Part shown: in pieces, positions 1 to 10,997 of the stretch
Layout: the number at the start of each line of letters is the position of its first letter
How positions within the stretch are numbered: position 1 is the stretch's first letter
From: Pseudomonas khavaziana
GTDB lineage: Bacteria; Pseudomonadota; Gammaproteobacteria; Pseudomonadales; Pseudomonadaceae
DNA length: 64,000 nt
Reading direction: 5' to 3'
Assembly: GCF_019145205.1 (NCBI RefSeq)
Contig: NZ_JAHSTT010000005.1
Coordinates: 310,001 to 374,000, forward strand
The notes under the pieces: generated by a model
The model's database searches: none
What the model was told of the DNA's origin: nothing
The model's input: the letters and a program-made list of their open reading frames with translations, nothing else
Program-made: the position numbers and the translations under genes

Positions 1-1086
1 TCCGGTGGCTTGCAGGTGATCGCGTCCGAGCGCCACGAATCGCGTCGTATCGACAACCAGCTGCGTGGCCGTGCCGGTCGCCAGGGTGACGCCGGTTCCA
101 GCCGTTTCTACCTGTCGCTGGAAGACAGCCTGATGCGCATCTTCGCCTCGGACCGCGTGAAGAACTTCATGAAGGCCCTGGGCATGCAGTCCGGTGAAGC
201 GATCGAGCACCGCATGGTGACCAACGCCATCGAGAAGGCCCAGCGCAAGGTCGAAGGCCGCAACTTCGACATTCGTAAGCAATTGCTCGAGTTCGATGAC
301 GTCAACAACGAACAGCGTAAAGTGATCTATCACATGCGTAACACGTTGCTGGCCGCCGACAATATTGGCGAGACCATCGCCGATTTCCGTCAGGACGTGC
401 TCAACGCCACCGTCAGCGCCCACATCCCGCCACAGTCCCTGCCTGAGCAGTGGGATGTCGCCGGTTTGGAAGCCGCGTTGAAGAGCGATTTCGGGGTCGA
501 TCTGCCGGTCCAGCAATGGCTGGACGAAGACGATCACCTGTACGAAGAAACCCTGCGCGAAAAACTGATGGCCGAACTGCTGGCCGCGTACAACGAAAAA
601 GAAGAGCAGGCGAGTGCCGAAGCACTGCGCACCTTCGAGAAGCAAATCGTACTGCGCGTGCTGGACGACCTGTGGAAAGACCACCTGTCGACCATGGACC
701 ACCTGCGTCACGGCATTCACCTGCGTGGCTATGCCCAGAAGAACCCGAAGCAGGAGTACAAGCGCGAGTCGTTCACCTTGTTCTCCGAGCTGCTGGATTC
801 GATCAAGCGCGATTCGATCCGCGTGCTGTCCCACGTTCAGGTGCGTCGCGAAGACCCGATCGAGGAAGAGGCACGCCTGCGTCAGGAAGCCGAGGCATTG
901 GCTGCGCGCCTGCAGTTCCAGCATGACGAAGCACCGGGCCTGGAAGCGCCTGAGGCATTGGGCGAAGAGGTCGATGTGGCCCTTGCGCAAACCCCGGTGC
1001 GCAACGATCAGAAGCTGGGCCGCAACGAACTGTGCTGGTGCGGTTCGGGCAAGAAGTTCAAACACTGCCACGGCGAAATCAACTAA
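1..1086 (+). CDS. secA: SecA preprotein translocase ATPase, C-terminal part (5' end outside window)
   Basis: This is the C-terminal third of SecA, the ATPase motor that pushes preproteins through SecYEG. The frame is already open at base 1, so the gene starts upstream. The first residues hold the end of the second helicase domain ([11 protein letters not shown], then [11 protein letters not shown]), followed by the helical scaffold and wing domains ([18 protein letters not shown], and [19 protein letters not shown]). The end carries the linker and the zinc-binding SEC-C tail [14 protein letters not shown], which contacts SecB. A hairpin terminator lies about 30 bases after the stop. Identity is certain; only the left part is missing. 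Confidence 0.98.
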   Translation, partial: SGGLQVIASERHESRRIDNQLRGRAGRQGDAGSSRFYLSLEDSLMRIFASDRVKNFMKALGMQSGEAIEHRMVTNAIEKAQRKVEGRNFDIRKQLLEFDDVNNEQRKVIYHMRNTLLAADNIGETIADFRQDVLNATVSAHIPPQSLPEQWDVAGLEAALKSDFGVDLPVQQWLDEDDHLYEETLREKLMAELLAAYNEKEEQASAEALRTFEKQIVLRVLDDLWKDHLSTMDHLRHGIHLRGYAQKNPKQEYKRESFTLFSELLDSIKRDSIRVLSHVQVRREDPIEEEARLRQEAEALAARLQFQHDEAPGLEAPEALGEEVDVALAQTPVRNDQKLGRNELCWCGSGKKFKHCHGEIN

Positions 1087-1114
1087 GATTTTCGCCTGAC
1101 GCTGCAACACCCCG

Positions 1115-1147
1115 CGCCGCGACCGGCACTAGCCGTCGCGGCGTTTT
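1115..1147 (+). terminator. Rho-independent terminator after secA
   Basis: A 9-bp perfect stem, CGCCGCGAC (1115-1123) paired with GTCGCGGCG (1135-1143), is followed by TTTT. It lies between secA and argJ. Confidence 0.85.
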
Positions 1148-1210
1148 GCCATTAATTCCCACCGTCGATCACGACGGCACAGACATCACCTATTTTTGAG
1201 GAGCGCATTC

Positions 1211-2428
1211 ATGGCTGTTGGTCTTGGTCCTTTGCCCACATTGCACCCGGTTGCCGGTTTTGAGCTCGGTATCGCCTCGGCCGGCATCAAGCGCCCGGGG
1301 CGCAAGGATGTGGTAGTGATGCGCTGTGCCGAAGGCTCGACCGTCGCCGGTGTGTTCACCCTCAATGCCTTCTGCGCCGCGCCGGTGATCCTGGCCAAGC
1401 AGCGCGTGGCCGGTACGATCCGTTATCTGCTGACCAATACTGGCAATGCCAACGCCGGCACCGGCGAGCCTGGCCTGGTGGCCGCGGCGCGTACCTGTGC
1501 CAAGCTGGCCCAATTGACCGGCGTGGACGCCAGCCAGGTGCTGCCGTACTCCACCGGCGTGATCGGTGAGCCGCTGCCTGTGGAAAAAATCGAAGGCGCC
1601 CTGCAAGCCGCGCTGGATGACCTGTCTGTGGATAACTGGGCGGCTGCGGCCACTGGCATCATGACCACCGACACCTTGCCTAAAGGCGCAAGCCGTCAGT
1701 TCGTGCACGACGGCGTGACGGTCACCGTGACCGGCATCAGCAAGGGCGCGGGCATGATCCGCCCGAACATGGCCACCATGCTCGGCTATATCGCCACCGA
1801 TGCCAAAGTCTCCCGCGACGTGCTGCAGAGCCTGATCCTGGACGCGGCCAACAAGTCGTTCAACCGCATCACCATCGATGGCGACACCTCGACCAACGAC
1901 TGCTGCATGCTGATTGCTACCGGCCAGGCTGACCTGCCGCCCATCACCGAAGCCAGCGGCCCGCTGTTCGCGGCGTTGAAGCAGGCGGTGTTTGAAGTGT
2001 GCATGGACGTGGCCCAGGCCATCGTGCGCGACGGCGAGGGCGCGACCAAGTTCGTGACGGTTGAAGTCAACGGCGGCGGCAACCATCAGGAATGCCTGGA
2101 CGTGGGCTACACCGTGGCGCACTCGCCGCTGATCAAGACCGCGCTATTTGCCTCGGATCCGAACTGGGGCCGTATCCTGGCGGCTGTCGGTCGTGCCGGC
2201 GTGCCGGACCTGGACGTGAGCAAGATCGACGTATTCCTCGGCGGCGTGTGCATTGCCAGCCGGGGTGCTCGTGCCGAAACCTACACCGAAGCCCAGGGTT
2301 CGGCGGTGATGCAGCAGGAAGAAATCACCATCCGCATCGAATTGGGGCGCGGCGCGTGCAGCGAAACCATCTGGACCACCGACCTGTCCCACGAGTACGT
2401 GAAGATCAATGCGGAATACCGTACCTGA
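1211..2428 (+). CDS. argJ: ArgJ, glutamate N-acetyltransferase / amino-acid acetyltransferase
   Basis: ArgJ moves the acetyl group from N-acetylornithine to glutamate in the recycling arginine pathway, and in bifunctional forms also makes N-acetylglutamate from acetyl-CoA. The 405-residue length is normal for the family. The self-cleavage site is visible as [15 protein letters not shown], where the Thr after 'MA' becomes the N-terminal nucleophile of the beta chain. The ATG at 1211 follows GAGGAGCG and begins [14 protein letters not shown], the usual Pseudomonas N-terminus, so a start further upstream was not used. The stop is followed directly by a REPIN. Confidence 0.97.
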   Translation: MAVGLGPLPTLHPVAGFELGIASAGIKRPGRKDVVVMRCAEGSTVAGVFTLNAFCAAPVILAKQRVAGTIRYLLTNTGNANAGTGEPGLVAAARTCAKLAQLTGVDASQVLPYSTGVIGEPLPVEKIEGALQAALDDLSVDNWAAAATGIMTTDTLPKGASRQFVHDGVTVTVTGISKGAGMIRPNMATMLGYIATDAKVSRDVLQSLILDAANKSFNRITIDGDTSTNDCCMLIATGQADLPPITEASGPLFAALKQAVFEVCMDVAQAIVRDGEGATKFVTVEVNGGGNHQECLDVGYTVAHSPLIKTALFASDPNWGRILAAVGRAGVPDLDVSKIDVFLGGVCIASRGARAETYTEAQGSAVMQQEEITIRIELGRGACSETIWTTDLSHEYVKINAEYRT

Positions 2429-2528
2429 TGTAGGAGCAAGCTTGCTCGCGAAAAACTCAATGCCACCGCGTTTATCCAGGATGTGCGCGTTATCGTTGCC
2501 GTTCTTCGCGAGCAAGCTCGCTCCTACA
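2429..2528. repeat. REPIN (inverted REP pair, GAGCAAGCTTGCTCGCGAA type)
   Basis: TGTAGGAGCAAGCTTGCTCG opens the element and its inverted copy, ending GCTCCTACA, closes it. About 50 bases lie between the arms. It begins at the base after the argJ stop. The same family recurs at 19341 and 36732. Confidence 0.9.
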
Positions 2529-2555
2529 AGGGCTATAACGAGAGGAAGCAGTGGC

Positions 2556-3500
2556 GTGAAACGAGTGCATGTAGCAGCAGCGGTGATCCGCGGTGTCGAT
2601 GGCAGGATCCTGCTGGCGCGCCGTGCCGATACCCAGCATCAGGGCGGGCTCTGGGAGTTCCCCGGTGGCAAGGTGGAGGCCGATGAGTCGGTCGCCACGG
2701 CCTTGTCACGAGAACTGCAGGAAGAGCTGGGCATCCAGGTCACTACGGCGCGGCCGTTGATCAAGGTGCAACATGATTACCCGGACAAGCAGGTATTGCT
2801 GGACGTCTGGGAAGTCTCGGCCTTTACCGGCGAGCCCCATGGTGCCGAAGGGCAGCCGTTGGAATGGGTGACGCAACGAGACCTGGTCAACTATGAGTTC
2901 CCGGCGGCAAATGCGCCGATTGTTGCCGCTGCGCGCTTGCCCGCCGAGTACCTGATCACGCCGGGCGAGCTGGAAACCTCAACGCTGTTGCGCGGCATCC
3001 AGAAGGCCATTGCAGGGGGGATCAAGCTGGTTCAACTGCGTGCGCCCAACGGCTACGACCCTAAATACCGTGACCTGGCGGTGGATGCGGTTGGCCTGTG
3101 TGCCGGCAAGGCGCAATTGATGCTCAAGGGGCCGTTCGAGTGGCTGGGGGATTTCCCCGCCGCCGGCTGGCACATGACCTCGGCGCAATTGCGCAAATAT
3201 GCGAGCAAGGGCCGCCCGCTGCCGAAGGACCGTTGGTTGGCGGCTTCTTGCCACAACGCTGAAGAGCTGGCGCTGGCAGAGATGATGGACGTGGATTTTG
3301 TCACCCTGTCGCCGGTGCAGCCGACCCAGACTCATCCGGATGCGCAGCCGTTGGGTTGGGAGCAGGCGGCGCAGTTGATTGCCGGGTTCAGTAAGCCGGT
3401 ATTCCTGCTGGGCGGGGTTGGGCCTGCGCAACGGGAGCAGGCTTGGGAAGCTGGTGCGCAAGGTGTGGCAGGTATTCGGGCGTTCTGGCCTGAGGCTTGA
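2556..3500 (+). CDS. Nudix hydrolase fused to a thiamine-phosphate-synthase-like domain
   Basis: This is a two-domain protein of 314 residues. Residues 1-130 form a MutT-like Nudix hydrolase with the box at about 38-60 (GGKVEADESVATALSRELQE, then ELGI), matching Gx5Ex7REUxEExGU; MutT proteins clean 8-oxo-GTP from the nucleotide pool. Residues about 135-314 resemble a ThiE TIM barrel (LITPGEL, KLVQLRAP, TLSPVQPTQTHP, LLGGVG). This domain pairing is known in Pseudomonas, but the job of the ThiE part is unclear: a full ThiE active site is not evident. The GTG at 2556 follows GAGGAAG and begins KRVHVAAAVIRG, typical of MutT. Confidence 0.9.
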   Translation: MKRVHVAAAVIRGVDGRILLARRADTQHQGGLWEFPGGKVEADESVATALSRELQEELGIQVTTARPLIKVQHDYPDKQVLLDVWEVSAFTGEPHGAEGQPLEWVTQRDLVNYEFPAANAPIVAAARLPAEYLITPGELETSTLLRGIQKAIAGGIKLVQLRAPNGYDPKYRDLAVDAVGLCAGKAQLMLKGPFEWLGDFPAAGWHMTSAQLRKYASKGRPLPKDRWLAASCHNAEELALAEMMDVDFVTLSPVQPTQTHPDAQPLGWEQAAQLIAGFSKPVFLLGGVGPAQREQAWEAGAQGVAGIRAFWPEA

Positions 3501-3518
3501 TGGTGCCCTGACGGGCTC

Positions 3519-3592
3519 TATCGGGGGCAATCCCCCTCCCACACTTGAATGTATTCACAATTCAAAAATGTGGGAGGGGGCCTGCCCCCGAT
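3519..3592. repeat. REPIN (GGAGGGGGCTTGCCCCCGAT type, opposed pair)
   Basis: ATCGGGGGCAATCCCCCTCCCACA (3520-3543) faces TGTGGGAGGGGGCCTGCCCC (from 3570). It lies between the Nudix-ThiE gene and the convergent adenosyltransferase gene. Here the arms are arranged inside out relative to the other copies. Confidence 0.85.
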
Positions 3593-3619
3593 GAGGCCCC
3601 GTCAGTCACCTGAAAAATG

Positions 3620-4198
3620 TCAGTGTGGCTTGGCAGCGGCCTGCCATAACACTTCAGCAACACCCTGGCGCTTGGCAATCACCCTGGCCGCCACAAACAA
3701 CAGATCCGACAACCGATTGATATACGCCAATCCCACCCCCTCCAGCGGCTCCAGCGCATTCAGGTGCTGACACCGCCGCTCAGCACTGCGCGCCAGGCTG
3801 CGGCACACATGGGCTTGGGCGATCAGCGCCGAACCACCGGGCAGGATGAAGTTTTCCAGCGGCCCCACTTCTTCGTTCCAGCGATCAATCGCCGCTTCCA
3901 GCCGATCCACCTCCGCCGCGTTCAGCGCCTTGTACACCGGCATCGCCAGCTCACCGCCCAGATCGAACAGACGATGCTGGCACGGCGTGAGCACTTCAAT
4001 CACATCATTTAACGCCGGGTGCTTGCCGCTTTGTTCTTCCAGGTTGGCCAGCAACAGGCCCAACTGGCTGTTCAGCGTATCCACCTCGCCGATCGCTTCC
4101 ACGCGCGGGTGGTCCTTGGGCACGCGGCGGCCATCCCCGAGGCCGGTTTCGCCCTTGTCGCCGGTACGGGTGTAGATCTTCGACAGGCGAAAGCCCAT
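3620..4198 (-). CDS. pduO: PduO-type ATP:cob(I)alamin adenosyltransferase
   Basis: This enzyme transfers the adenosyl group of ATP to cob(I)alamin to make coenzyme B12. The 192-residue protein opens with the ATP-binding signature KIYTRTGDKGETGLGDG and continues HPRVEAIGEVDTLNSQLG. The C-terminal half holds the conserved RSLARSAERR and YINRLSDLLFVAAR helices, as in PduO/MMAB trimers. The ATG at 4198 begins MGFRLSKIYTRTG. An open frame extends further upstream, but that sequence belongs to the kinase gene on the same strand. The stop of the kinase (4201) is 2 bases from this start, so the two are probably co-transcribed and translationally coupled. Confidence 0.93.
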   Translation of the reverse strand: MGFRLSKIYTRTGDKGETGLGDGRRVPKDHPRVEAIGEVDTLNSQLGLLLANLEEQSGKHPALNDVIEVLTPCQHRLFDLGGELAMPVYKALNAAEVDRLEAAIDRWNEEVGPLENFILPGGSALIAQAHVCRSLARSAERRCQHLNALEPLEGVGLAYINRLSDLLFVAARVIAKRQGVAEVLWQAAAKPH

Positions 4199-4200
4199 GG

Positions 4201-6237
4201 TCAGTGCTCCAGTTGGGTGAGTTCTGTGGGGGACAATTGGCTGCCGGCCAGGGGCAGGCGCAAGGTAAAGCAGGTGCCTTGGCCCGGGGTGGAGTGCACT
4301 TCCATCTGGCCCTTGTGGTTGTTGGTGATGATGAAATACGACACCGACAACCCAAGCCCGGTGCCCTGGCCGATTTCCTTGGTGGTGAAGAACGGTTCGA
4401 AGGTGCGCTTGCGCACGTTTTCGCTCATGCCGATGCCGTTGTCTTCCACCTGTATTTCTGCCCACGGCGGGTTGAGGCGGGTGCGCAGGATAATACGCCC
4501 CGGCTCGCTGTCGTCTTCGCGCAAGTGAATGGCTTGGGCGGCGTTCTTCAGCAGGTTGAGCAGCACTTGCTCCAGCTCGTTGGCGGTGCCGGGCACAGGG
4601 CCCAATTGCGGGTCAAACTGACGGATGATCGCCTGGCCCTTGAAGTCGAAGCCGATGGTCAGGTCGAAATCGTTGCCGGCGATTTCCACGGCCTGGTCGA
4701 TCAAGGCCGGCAAGTCGCAGGGGGCCATCTGGCGATTACTGCGGCGGCTGAAACTGAGCATATGGGTGACGATTTTCGCCGCCCGCGCCCCGGCCTGCTG
4801 AATACCGTCGAGCAACTGCGGGACTTCGCGGCCTTGCAGGTAACGATTGACCGTGTCCAGCTCGATGCCCACCTGCTCGGCGTACTCCAGGTTCTTGGGC
4901 AGCTCCGAAGACAGGCGGCGACGGATGTTCTGCACGTTATGCAGGATCGCGCCCAGTGGGTTGTTGATTTCGTGGGCCATGCCGGCGGCCAGGCCGCCCA
5001 CCGAGAGCATTTTTTCCGACTGCACCATCATTTCTTCCAGGGACAGGCGTTGGGTGATGTCGTCGATTCGGATCACCACGCCACGCCCGGCACCACCCAT
5101 CAATGGGTAAAACGTCAGGGCATAATGCTTGGGTTCATCATCCTTGATCCAGGTGACCCGCTCGATCCGCTCCACCGTATGTTGCTCCACGGTGGCCTTG
5201 ATTTGCGGCAGGTACGGCTTGAGCGGCTGGAAGGCAAGGAAGATCGGCTGGTTCAGGGCTTCATCCAGGCGCGTGCCGGAAAGGGCGGTGGCTTCCTGGT
5301 TCCACTGGGTGACGTAGAGCTGTTCATCCAGGGCGATCAGCGCCGAGGGCATCGAGTCGATAATGCTGTTGAGGTAGTTCTGGAAGCCCGTGAGCTTTTT
5401 CTCGATCTTGCTGCGCACCTGGACTTCCAGTTCCAGCTTGCGGTTGGTATGCCGGGTCTCTTCGGCCAGCCCCTGGGCCTGGTCGTAAGCAGCCTGGGAA
5501 TCGTCACGCGCACGCTTGAGCTGCTGCTCGCGGGCTTCGATACGCGACAACATGGTGTTGAAGGCTTCGGCCAGGCTGCCGATCTCGTCATGGTTGCCAC
5601 GCCCGGCGCGCAGGGCGTAGTTCTCTTCACGGGTGACCTGCCGCGACAGTTCTTCCAGCTCATGGATGGGACGGGTGATCAGGCGTTTGATTTGCCGGGC
5701 GATGACCAGCCACAACAGCACACTGAAAATCAGGATGCCCAGGCTTGCGGTCAGCGTGCCGGTATAGAAGGCCACCGGTAGCTCACTGCTGGCCACCAGC
5801 AGTAAATGCCCGGAAGGCTGGGTGCCGCGGGGCAGGGTGATGACCTGGTTGCTGCGAAACTCGGTCAGGCGCCAGGCCTCGATATGCCGGTAATTGTCCG
5901 GCAGGTGCAGGCGGTCGCCGTGCTGCATCTGCGCTAGACGGTTGCCTTCACCGTCGTAGAGAGCGGCGGCGCGCAGGGGTGAGTAGCTGGTCAGTTCATT
6001 GAGCAGCGCCTCGGCCTTCGCCGGGGATTCGAGCGCCTCGGCGGCGAGCGATGGGTTGGACACCAGTCGTCCAATGGCCTGCAATGCCTGGGGCGCCATG
6101 CTTTCCTGGGAGATCCAGTAGGCGGCGCTGATAAACGTGAGGTTGGCCACCAGCAACACCGTGGTCAATAGCACCAGCAGGGCCACCAGCAATTTCTGCC
6201 CTACCGGTAGATTTTCAAGACGCTGGCGCAGTGGCAT
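4201..6237 (-). CDS. Membrane sensor histidine kinase (HAMP-PAS-HisKA-HATPase)
   Basis: This is a 678-residue two-component sensor kinase. TM1 is at about residues 15-41, a periplasmic sensor loop at 42-158, TM2 at 160-182, and HAMP at about 182-235. A coiled coil (235-285) is followed by a PAS domain (about 286-395). The phosphorylated His422 lies in GMAHEINNPLGAILHNVQ. The ATPase domain shows the N box (NELEQVLLNLLKNAAQAI), the G1 box (VEDNGIGM) and the G2 box (GTGLGLS). No response regulator gene is adjacent, so the partner must be elsewhere. The ATG at 6237 (MPLRQRLENLPVGQK) is chosen because the upstream open frame overlaps the panE-like gene. The stimulus is unknown. Confidence 0.93.
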   Translation of the reverse strand: MPLRQRLENLPVGQKLLVALLVLLTTVLLVANLTFISAAYWISQESMAPQALQAIGRLVSNPSLAAEALESPAKAEALLNELTSYSPLRAAALYDGEGNRLAQMQHGDRLHLPDNYRHIEAWRLTEFRSNQVITLPRGTQPSGHLLLVASSELPVAFYTGTLTASLGILIFSVLLWLVIARQIKRLITRPIHELEELSRQVTREENYALRAGRGNHDEIGSLAEAFNTMLSRIEAREQQLKRARDDSQAAYDQAQGLAEETRHTNRKLELEVQVRSKIEKKLTGFQNYLNSIIDSMPSALIALDEQLYVTQWNQEATALSGTRLDEALNQPIFLAFQPLKPYLPQIKATVEQHTVERIERVTWIKDDEPKHYALTFYPLMGGAGRGVVIRIDDITQRLSLEEMMVQSEKMLSVGGLAAGMAHEINNPLGAILHNVQNIRRRLSSELPKNLEYAEQVGIELDTVNRYLQGREVPQLLDGIQQAGARAAKIVTHMLSFSRRSNRQMAPCDLPALIDQAVEIAGNDFDLTIGFDFKGQAIIRQFDPQLGPVPGTANELEQVLLNLLKNAAQAIHLREDDSEPGRIILRTRLNPPWAEIQVEDNGIGMSENVRKRTFEPFFTTKEIGQGTGLGLSVSYFIITNNHKGQMEVHSTPGQGTCFTLRLPLAGSQLSPTELTQLEH

Positions 6238-6283
6238 CAGGGGTTTCCCAGGTGATAGACAGGTAGGCAGGGTAGCGCGTGCC

Positions 6284-7306
<1,023 letters not shown>

Positions 7307-7324
7307 TTATATTGGAGAAATCAC

Positions 7325-7810
7325 ATGCCTTCGTTCGACGTGGTATCTGAACTGGACAAACACGAAGTCACCAACGCCGTCGAGAACGCCGTCAAGGAAC
7401 TGGACCGTCGCTATGACTTGAAAGGCAAGGGCAGCTTCGAATTCAAGGAAAAGGAACTGACCGTCAACCTGACCGCTGAAGCCGATTTCCAGCTGGAAGC
7501 GATGATCGAGATCCTCAAGCTGGCCCTGGTCAAGCGCAAGATCGACGTGCAGTGCCTTGAAGTCAAGGACGCCTACGCCTCCGGCAAGCTGATGAAGCAG
7601 GAAGCCGTGCTCAAGGAAGGCATCGACAAGGAGCTGGCGAAGAAGATCGTCGCGCATATCAAGGATGCCAAGCTGAAAGTCCAGGCCGCCATCCAGGGCG
7701 AGCAGGTGCGTGTCACCGGCAAGAAGCGCGACGACCTGCAAGAGGCCATCGCGGCCCTGCGCGCCAAGACCTTCGACATGCCGCTGCAGTTCAATAACTT
7801 CCGCGACTGA
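7325..7810 (+). CDS. yajQ: YajQ family nucleotide-binding protein
   Basis: This is the 161-residue YajQ protein, built from two ferredoxin-like domains. The start [22 protein letters not shown] and the end [14 protein letters not shown] tail ([10 protein letters not shown]) are characteristic. Family members bind nucleotides; a Xanthomonas member binds cyclic di-GMP and works with a transcription factor. The ATG at 7325 follows TTGGAGAAATCAC, a good ribosome binding site. It is divergent from the panE-like gene; the short gap (7202-7324) holds both promoters. Family assignment is secure; the cellular role here is not shown by sequence. Confidence 0.95.
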   Translation: MPSFDVVSELDKHEVTNAVENAVKELDRRYDLKGKGSFEFKEKELTVNLTAEADFQLEAMIEILKLALVKRKIDVQCLEVKDAYASGKLMKQEAVLKEGIDKELAKKIVAHIKDAKLKVQAAIQGEQVRVTGKKRDDLQEAIAALRAKTFDMPLQFNNFRD

Positions 7811-7947
7811 TGGCGCTTTGGGGAACCTGTGGGTTTTTTTGACGTCCCACGCCCCAGACTCAGCGCCTACAATTGAGCCCTACGGGGCTCAATTGCGTTT
7901 TCAGGCAGTCAATCAAGCCGCATATCCGCAAAGACAGGAGAAGCTAC

Positions 7948-8790
7948 ATGGATTTAAACGCAGAAGTGGATCATTTGATCAAGACCTCCCAGTCCTGGAT
8001 CCCGATGATCATGGAATACGGTAGCCGTGTATTGCTGGCCATGCTGACCCTGGCCATCGGCTGGTGGCTGATCAACAAACTGACCCATCGCGTGGGCCGC
8101 TTGCTGGCGGTACGCAACGCTGACCTGGCGCTGCAGCACTTCATTACCAGCCTGGCGAACATCGTGCTCAAAGTCATGCTGGTGGTCAGCGTGGCCTCGA
8201 TGATCGGTGTGGAAACCACCTCGTTCGTCGCCGCTATCGGCGCCGCGACCCTGGCCATTGGCCTGGCATTGCAAGGCAGCCTGGCCAACTTTGCCGGTGG
8301 CGTGCTGATCCTGCTGTTCCGCCCGTTCCGTATTGGCGACTGGATCGAAGCCCAAGGCACCTCCGGCACCGTCGACAGCATCCAGATTTTCCACACCGTG
8401 CTGCGTACCGGCGACAACAAGACGGTGATCCTGCCCAACGGCATCCTGTCCAACGGCATCATCACCAACACCAACCGCCAGCCAACCCGCAAGGTGGTGT
8501 TTGATGTCGGTGTGGATTACGAGGCAGACCTGCAAAAAGCTCGCGAAGTCCTGCTGGAACTGGCCAAGGACCCACGGGTGCTGGCTGATCCTGCACCGGT
8601 GGCGGTGGTTTCGACCTTGGGCGACAGCTCCATCACGGTTTCCCTGCGCTGCTGGACCAGTACCCCGGATTATTGGGACGTGATGTTCATGTTTAATGAA
8701 CTGGCGCGTGATCGTTTGAAAGCAGCGGGGATTGATATTCCGTTTCCGCAGCGGGTTATTCGTGTGATGCAGGAAAGTGCGGCGAAATAA
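7948..8790 (+). CDS. mscS: Small-conductance mechanosensitive channel, MscS family
   Basis: MscS opens under membrane tension to release solutes during hypo-osmotic shock. The 280-residue protein has three membrane helices. The pore helix TM3 is the Gly/Ala-rich stretch IGAATLAIGLALQGSLANFA, followed by GGVLILLFRPFRIGDWIE at the start of the cytoplasmic beta domain. Length matches E. coli MscS (286). The ATG at 7948 follows ACAGGAGAAGCTAC. A strong bidirectional terminator stands 100 bases downstream. Confidence 0.95.
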   Translation: MDLNAEVDHLIKTSQSWIPMIMEYGSRVLLAMLTLAIGWWLINKLTHRVGRLLAVRNADLALQHFITSLANIVLKVMLVVSVASMIGVETTSFVAAIGAATLAIGLALQGSLANFAGGVLILLFRPFRIGDWIEAQGTSGTVDSIQIFHTVLRTGDNKTVILPNGILSNGIITNTNRQPTRKVVFDVGVDYEADLQKAREVLLELAKDPRVLADPAPVAVVSTLGDSSITVSLRCWTSTPDYWDVMFMFNELARDRLKAAGIDIPFPQRVIRVMQESAAK

Positions 8791-8887
8791 CTGGGTTTGA
8801 GGCTGTCAAACTTGGCCGATAGGTCAGCTTCGGTAAACTAGTTACTTAGCTTGCTAGTTGTTTTTTTGATTGAAACAAAACTGCAAT

Positions 8888-8928
8888 AAAAAAGCCGCTC
8901 CTTGTTTAAACAGGGAGCGGCTTTTTTG
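8888..8928. terminator. Bidirectional terminator between mscS and the porin gene
   Basis: An 11-bp stem, AAAGCCGCTCC with GGAGCGGCTTT, is flanked by A-rich and T-rich runs on opposite sides, so it can end transcription from both converging genes. Confidence 0.92.
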
Positions 8929-8972
8929 TTCAAGGCCGAAGCCTTAAGCCATCGATGTAATTAAACAGACGA

Positions 8973-10253
8973 TTACAAGATGTTCAGCGGGTAGTTCGCG
9001 ATCAGGCGCAGTTCGTCGATAGATGGCGAGCCGTAGTAAACGCCATCACCGGAGCGGTAAGTCGCTTGGCGCAGACGCAGGCTGAGGTCTTTAGCCGGGC
9101 CGCTCTGAATCACGTACTTGGCTTCGATGTCGCGTTCCCACTCTTTACCGTTGCTGGTAGTGCCGGTGTTGGCACCGCTACCGGTGATGTAGCGAGTCAT
9201 GAAGCTCAGGCCAGGAATGCCGAAGGTCGCCATGTTGATGTCGTAACGCGCCTGGTAGGACTTCTCGCCTTCGGCGTTGAAGTCGGAACGGGCAACGGAG
9301 TTGGCCAGGAATACCGTGCCGCCGCCGTCTACGCCGTAGCCGTAGTCGCCGTCACCGGTAACCTTCTGGGCTGCCAGGGTGAAGGTGTGAGCGCCGATGG
9401 TGTACGCGCCCTGCAAGCTGAAGGCGCGGTTGTCGAGCTTGGTCACGCCATCCTTCTCTGCGCGTTGCAGGCCTGCGCCATCGCTTTTGGTGTCGTAGAT
9501 GTTGAAGTCCAGCGCGAAGGACTGATCATCGCTCAGCGCGTGGGTCCAGTTCAGGTTGCTGTAATACTTGCGGAAGTAATCTTCGGTTTTCGCGTAGTAC
9601 AGGCTACCGGTGAATTCCGGAGTGAACGCGTAGACGCCGCCGACAAAGTCGGTTTTCGTCAGGCCCAGGCTGTCGTGGTAGGTCTGTGCCTGCGCGACGC
9701 TGGAGGTGAAGTGGCCGCCCTCAAGCTTGAGGCCCTTGATTTCGTTGCTGGTGATCGAGATACCTTGTGGCAGCTCCGGCAACAGACGGCTGTCGTCGGA
9801 AGCGAACACTGGCGCGGTGGTGTACTGGTCACCGACTTTCAACACAGTATTGGAGATGCGGAACTTAACCGCGCCGCCGCCCTTGGAGTAATCGTCCTGC
9901 GAACGACCGTCGGAACCGGTGGGGAACAGACCCGTGCCAGCGCGACCCTTGCCGCTGTCGAGCTTGAGGCCCATCAGGCCGATCACGTCCACACCGACAC
10001 CAATGGTGCCTTGGGTGAAGCCCGATTCGTACAGGGCGTTGAAGCCCAGGCCGGTTTCTTCTGCACGGCTCTTCGAACCCGGACCCGACGGGTTGTTACG
10101 GAAGTCCCGGCTGAAGTACAGCGCGCGAGTATTGATACTGAAAGTGCTGTCCTCAACAAAGCCTTTGGAATCGCTTTGGGCGGACGCCATTGCGAACTGC
10201 GAGGTGCCTGCTGAAACAGCCAGGGCGATCATGCTCCACTTCATCACGCGCAT
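8973..10253 (-). CDS. OprD-family outer-membrane porin
   Basis: This is a 426-residue outer-membrane channel of the OprD family, which takes up basic amino acids, peptides or small organic acids. A signal peptide (residues 1 to about 25, MKWSMIALAVSAGTSQFAMA) is followed by KGFVEDSTFSINTRALYFSRD, the typical first strand of the OprD/OprE group. The C-terminus ends in a beta strand (LRLIANYPLNIL). Many alternating aromatic strands fill the middle. The closest named relatives by feel are OprE/OprQ, but the substrate cannot be assigned from sequence alone. It is transcribed alone, with a long upstream region (10254-10997). Confidence 0.92.
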   Translation of the reverse strand: MRVMKWSMIALAVSAGTSQFAMASAQSDSKGFVEDSTFSINTRALYFSRDFRNNPSGPGSKSRAEETGLGFNALYESGFTQGTIGVGVDVIGLMGLKLDSGKGRAGTGLFPTGSDGRSQDDYSKGGGAVKFRISNTVLKVGDQYTTAPVFASDDSRLLPELPQGISITSNEIKGLKLEGGHFTSSVAQAQTYHDSLGLTKTDFVGGVYAFTPEFTGSLYYAKTEDYFRKYYSNLNWTHALSDDQSFALDFNIYDTKSDGAGLQRAEKDGVTKLDNRAFSLQGAYTIGAHTFTLAAQKVTGDGDYGYGVDGGGTVFLANSVARSDFNAEGEKSYQARYDINMATFGIPGLSFMTRYITGSGANTGTTSNGKEWERDIEAKYVIQSGPAKDLSLRLRQATYRSGDGVYYGSPSIDELRLIANYPLNIL

Positions 10254-10997
10254 CGTGATTTGCTCCTTTGGTTTTAGGAAGAGTACTGCCGTCCCACCTG
10301 TATTTTTGTCTGGGCGGCTCTTTCTTTATTTGTGTCGGCGCAAAGTTATATCACGCAGACTCTAATGACGATACTTACCCATCTTTCCTTTCAGCTTCTT
10401 TACGAGGCTGTCGTAAATCGCTAGATCCATGTCGCAAATTCACAGCCCAAATGTAACCGGGCTGACAACTTCAATGCTCTTTTCCTACATCTTTCAAAGT
10501 TTGAAAGCTTCCTTGATGCGCATTGAACCGCCGCTGGTTTTTATCGCGAAACACCTGCTTCCAAACGGGTGCCGTTGCCGACGATATGAGGGTGAATGCA
10601 ACAAGCGTGCTCAAACTGGTAGCCGAATGTCATTTTTTCGTGAAAAGCGTGAAGGGAGTGTAAAAACCGCATAAACACGGGGCTTTTAGACCCTTAGGTT
10701 CGAGCTTGGCGCCGGGGTGTTACACCTGTGCGTTCATTCACAAAAGCGTTCGCCTGGGTAAAACGTTACCGGTCCACCCCGTCAGTGGGTACTTGGCGGA
10801 TCCCTTTGAGGCACAAGCGGGTCATTTTGGTGCGTGCCGCCGAGGCCCGACGTAGCGTGTTCGACTGTGCGCCTGCCTCGAAAGGGTGCGTAGTTTTTAT
10901 CCGATTGCTTCAAGGCTTGTGCCCATTCGCCGTGAACGCGTGGGCATTCGAAGGTATGCTGGACGCCTGAAACTGACCTGCCGAACGGAGTGCCCAC
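10254..10997. other. 744-base intergenic region, no gene recognised
   Basis: This region separates the leftward porin gene from the rightward HIT gene and must carry both promoters. Short open frames are present on the plus strand (for example 10728-10970), but none has a convincing ribosome binding site or recognisable protein. No repeat, tRNA or terminator was seen. Confidence 0.6.

Noticed and set aside
2429..2528. CRISPR-like repeats
   Set aside because: The repeated palindromes are single inverted pairs dispersed between genes, not regularly spaced direct repeats; no cas genes are present.
10728..10970. 80-codon plus frame before the HIT gene
   Set aside because: No good ribosome site or family; the HIT start with GGAG lies just after it.
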